This document shows, one piece after another, positions 60,721 through 64,000 of a stretch of DNA of 64,000 bases. This DNA comes from Rhinopomastus cyanomelas (lineage: Eukaryota; Chordata; Aves; Bucerotiformes; Rhinopomastidae). The notes under the pieces were generated by a model that saw nothing but the letters and a program-made list of their open reading frames with translations, ran no database searches and was not told the origin of the DNA. Where the stretch lies: NCBI GenBank assembly GCA_013400115.1, contig VXBP01002796.1:124001-188000 (forward strand). The letters are read 5' to 3'. Position 1 is the stretch's first letter; every line of letters begins with the position of its first letter. A program made the position numbers and the translations under genes.

Positions 60721-61990
60721 GGATGTGGTCAGTAATTTATCCACAGCTTTGCTCAGCTTCTGAATTCCAACTTTCAGAGTGAATGTTGTTTTCCCACAAC
60801 TTCTTACAATTCTCAGAAAAGGCAGACTCTCAGAAAACACCTTTTTTAAAACAAACACCTTCAGACAGTGGAAATCCAGACATTTTCCCAACCACACATT
60901 CTCCTTTGTCACCGACAGTTTTACATGACAAATGGAGAGCTCAGAGAAAAACAAATGGTTGAAGATTTCTCCATTAAAACAAGACACTGTGACCTTTACA
61001 AAATGACAATTTTCTTCCAAGAACTTGATGACAAGAACTTTCAGAGTAAAGCTGTGTCCTACGGTGAGATCTGGCTCAGGTGGAACGTCTTCCTGGAAGC
61101 AAGACTAACATCTTTCCATACGTACAGTACCTAAATGACGTTGGTGCCCAGCGGGGGACGGTCTGTTAGAGCACAAGGTCCGCTGTCAAGTTTCATCAGA
61201 GAGAAGCATCTGCAGTTCAGCCTGCTGCCACCACAGTCCCTCACCATATGGTCCGTTAAAGCGGGGCGGCCTGGCAGCAGGTGGCCCTTCCCCGGGTTTG
61301 TAAGGACTTCGATCCTACAGTTGCAAAACACAACATTCACACAAATCTTACACAAGCACACACAATCCAAATCAACCCACAGCTGCCCAGGGTTCCCAGA
61401 TGACAGCCATGAGGGGTTGGCCCCAAACATCAGCAGTCACCGAGCCGCCGGCATCGTTTGCGTAGCTCAGCACCGAGCTGGTCTTTATCCACCAGGCCAA
61501 GCAGAAGACAGACCCTACACCAGGCACGCAAAGCCTCCTACAGCAGAGCTGCGTGTGAGTTCACTCTCCACCAGCAGTTATGCTCCAAGCTGTGCTATGA
61601 TCCCAAATCTTTTGGGTGTGCACCCCTCGAATAACGCAAAAGCCAGACTGACAAGCACTAACTGGTAATTATTTTAACTAACCTGCAATATTGTTCCTTA
61701 ACGAGACACATCACGACTCATTGCTGCTAAAACCTGGAATAAATCAGTAACCTCGAGGCACAAGTAGTTTGCATTTTCATCTTTCAGCTTGAAAGCTGAG
61801 CTGAGAAGGAAACAATTCTTCTAGGATCAGTAAGAGGCATCAGAACTTACTGTGGTTTGACAGACTGTGTGTAACAAGGCAAGAACTGTCACCTCTTAGG
61901 AACAGGAACCATCTGCTTCTTTTTAAAGTCTTTACTGCTTCTAGAATGAGGGAATTCTACTAGGGTTCCAAAATACTATAAAAAGACAAG
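60721..61990. other. Upstream intergenic sequence of the GH31 gene
   Basis: Repeat-free block of about 1.3 kb between the promoter and CR1 debris. A 104-codon minus ORF (60706-61020) and a 177-codon plus ORF (61135-61668) have no recognised domains. A distal regulatory role is possible but unsupported. Confidence 0.5.
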
Positions 61991-61991
61991 C

Positions 61992-62455
61992 AATCACAGA
62001 ATCACACAGCATTAGGGATTGGAAGGGACCTCAAAAGATCATCTAGTCCAATCCCCCCATCACAGCAGGATCACCTAGATCAAGTCACACAGGAACACAT
62101 CCAGGCAGGTTTTAAACCCAGCTCCCTCACCTTTTCCTCATAAGGCAGGTGTTCCACTTCCTTCATCATCCTCGTTGTTCTACGCTGGACTCCCTCCAGG
62201 TTTTAAATGTCTCCAGAGAAGGAGACTCCACAATCCCATGCTGAGCAGCCCCTTCCAGGGCTCTGTCACCCTCACCACAAAGAAGTTCCTTCTCATTTTG
62301 ATGTGGAACCTCCTATGTTCCAGCTCACACCCANCCTCCTATGTTCAGCTCACACCCATCGCCCCTTGTCCTATCACTAGATGACACTGAGAAGAGTCTG
62401 TCTCCATCCTCCTGACACCCACCCTTCACATATTTAGAAACATTAATGAGGTCAA
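61992..62455 (-). repeat. CR1 LINE fragment with gap mark and duplicated ends
   Basis: Tail at 61992-62120, then rearranged mid-section. At 62334 an N separates two near-identical stretches (CCTCCTATGTTCCAGCTCACACCCA versus CCTCCTATGTTCAGCTCACACCCA). Confidence 0.88.
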
Positions 62456-62559
62456 TGGCCAGCCAGGACACACGTGGGCTACCAAAACAACTTACGGGCT
62501 ACACGACTCAGCGAGCTGCTCTATTGCACCGTGTGAATCGTGCGTTTTATGTTCCTCTG

Positions 62560-62662
62560 CGACTTGCTCTAGGTGATCCTGCTCTGGCAGGGGGATTGGA
62601 CCAGATGACCTTTCAAGGTCCCTTCCAATCCCTAACGTTGTGTGATTCTGTGATTCGGGGCC
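62560..62662 (+). repeat. CR1 tail
   Basis: TCTGCGACTTGCTCTAGGTGATCC to TTGTGTGATTCTGTGATTC. Confidence 0.92.
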
Positions 62663-62724
62663 TTTCCAAGGGAAGTGGTTGTTTTTAAGGAAGAACAATG
62701 AACAAAATAAAAGCGGTGCCGAGG

Positions 62725-63931
62725 AGTTCACATTCACATCTTTATTTAAGTGTTACCTACATAAGCTACAATTTACAGACTGATCATTTTTAAGGAGAAA
62801 AAACAAAACAAATAAACAAAAAAAAATTCCACAAACCAAGAGCCAAAAGAGCCTCAATATCCAAACACTGTGTCTGAATCTACATCACTACTTTAAATCT
62901 GCAGAATGTACAAATTAATTATCAGCGCAGTCGGGTAATTACACATCCTCCCTCCATATCCACACTCGGAGCTTTCAGAGTCATACAGGCACGAGATCAG
63001 GTATTTCCTTTGTACAACCATCTATTTACACAGATTTTTTTTCCAGTACACGTGGTTCAGTTCTCAAGAAACCGCCGAGGTTTGCAGAACGGTGTATTTA
63101 AAATACATTTAGCAGCATAAAAAATTAGATAAAAAGGAAAAGACATTTTGCTTTTAAAAAAGAAAAATGTGAGATGATAGAAACAAACCCATAAGAAAAA
63201 CAGATGAAGATATATTTCTGCCGTGACATTAAGGACACCTAGTCATTACAGAATATAGGCAGAGCGCTGATGAGACACACCAATTCATGAGCATTTGAGT
63301 TCTAGTCCTGAGCACAGAGTGTACAGAGCTGCACAACTTTGGTCAACAAGGATTACGTGCCAACAGCACCACGTTCCACATGGCGGTTGTGGTTAGCAGG
63401 GTACAGCCACCTCAGACTGATGTGTCACTAACAGCTTCTTCCCGTCTTTCGTTCACTCCGCTTTCCTAAGAACAGCGTAAGCGACCTTGAAACTGCCTGT
63501 TGTCACAATCAAAGGCTTATTGTTGGGACATCACCGTTCCTCTGCTACCCTACAACGTGAAACAGCTGATCTTACTAGTGAGTGAAACACAGCAGAGCAC
63601 TTCTGTTATATATTCCAGGCTACACTTTTGAGATGGTCACTAGAGGAGATTGATTCCCAGTGAGTTTCAACTGGAAGTGTTACGCACACGCGCTAGCTCA
63701 GCCATGATACACAGACATAGATACGTGACCGTTGAGACATAAGCACGTTACCACGAGGTTATCGTTTTTCTTAAATACAGTACATATCTTAAGGACAGCA
63801 GGTCTAGTAGAAGAGTTCACTCTTATCGAGTCAGTTCACTCCAGTCATCGGCGTTCACCAAGCACGCACGCGGCAAACTGCATAGAGTGCACACCTCAGA
63901 GTCATCAATAAAGGCATTTATCCCCAGAGCT
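62725..63931 (-). other. Probable 3' UTR of the neighbouring gene
   Basis: This AT-rich stretch of about 1.2 kb is free of CR1, in contrast to everything around it. It lies between the partial coding end at 63932 and an AATAAA at 62746-62741. No long ORF is present. Confidence 0.55.
62741..62746 (-). terminator. AATAAA poly(A) signal of the neighbouring gene
   Basis: Canonical AATAAA on the minus strand at the boundary between the CR1-free block and CR1 debris. The neighbouring gene would end about 2.1 kb upstream of the GH31 promoter, in the same direction. Confidence 0.55.
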
Positions 63932-64000
63932 TCAATTACTGGCAAGGTCTTCACTTGCATCTCCTGTATCCGAGATCTGCCCGTCTATTACATTTCGAAC
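63932..64000 (-). CDS. C-terminal end of a neighbouring minus-strand gene (partial)
   Basis: The minus strand from the window edge reads an open frame of 22 codons to TGA, ending GDASEDLASN. Sequence after it is repeat-free for 1.2 kb and ends at AATAAA, which fits a last exon. A second frame is also open for 15 codons, so the frame is a judgement based on its acidic, low-complexity C-terminus. I do not recognise the protein. Confidence 0.45.
   Translation of the reverse strand, partial: VRNVIDGQISDTGDASEDLASN

Noticed and set aside
1..64000. CRISPR arrays, phage or bacterial mobile elements, endogenous retrovirus.
   Set aside because: No direct-repeat/spacer pattern, LTR or gag/pol/env-like reading was seen; all interspersed repeats recognised are CR1 or the single SINE.

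Overview
This is nuclear DNA from a bird. About a quarter of the window, judged by eye, is CR1 LINE debris: more than 60 5'-truncated copies on both strands, most ending in the CR1-type 8-bp tail repeat (ATTCTATG/ATTCTGTG). No ERV or LTR, bacterial-style operon or CRISPR array was seen. Many near-identical CR1 tails suggest a lineage with a large CR1 expansion, such as woodpeckers or hornbills, but that placement is inference.

One gene fills the window on the minus strand. I could assemble it completely by hand: 23 coding exons from an ATG at 60548 to a stop at 909. All phases match, no exon has an internal stop, and 2,661 coding bases give an 886-residue protein. It is a glycoside hydrolase family 31 alpha-glucosidase of the sucrase-isomaltase / maltase-glucoamylase / acid alpha-glucosidase superfamily. 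It has a signal peptide, one P-type trefoil domain and one catalytic module with nucleophile Asp465 and acid/base Asp563. Unlike sucrase-isomaltase and maltase-glucoamylase it has one module and no N-terminal membrane anchor, so it reads as a secreted or luminal enzyme. Almost every long six-frame ORF here is CR1 or an intron shadow.

Layout from right to left, the direction of transcription: 63932-64000 is the last coding piece of a different minus-strand gene, followed by its 3' UTR down to a poly(A) signal at 62741. Next come CR1 debris and unique DNA, a TATA-containing promoter near 60590 and exon 1. Intron 1 is 4.1 kb. Exons 2-4 (56.4-55.4 kb) encode the trefoil and N-terminal beta domain. 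Exons 5-7 (48.3-45.6 kb) complete the N-terminal domain. Exons 8-16 (38.8-20.7 kb) encode the (beta/alpha)8 barrel and active site. Exons 17-23 (15.9-0.9 kb) encode the C-terminal beta domains, followed by an ATTAAA poly(A) signal at 821.

Other features are a tRNA-headed SINE with a CR1 tail, a 42-bp minisatellite, a duplicated pentanucleotide satellite, a GC-AG intron, a palindromic CR1 pair, and four single-N gap marks that all fall inside CR1 copies.
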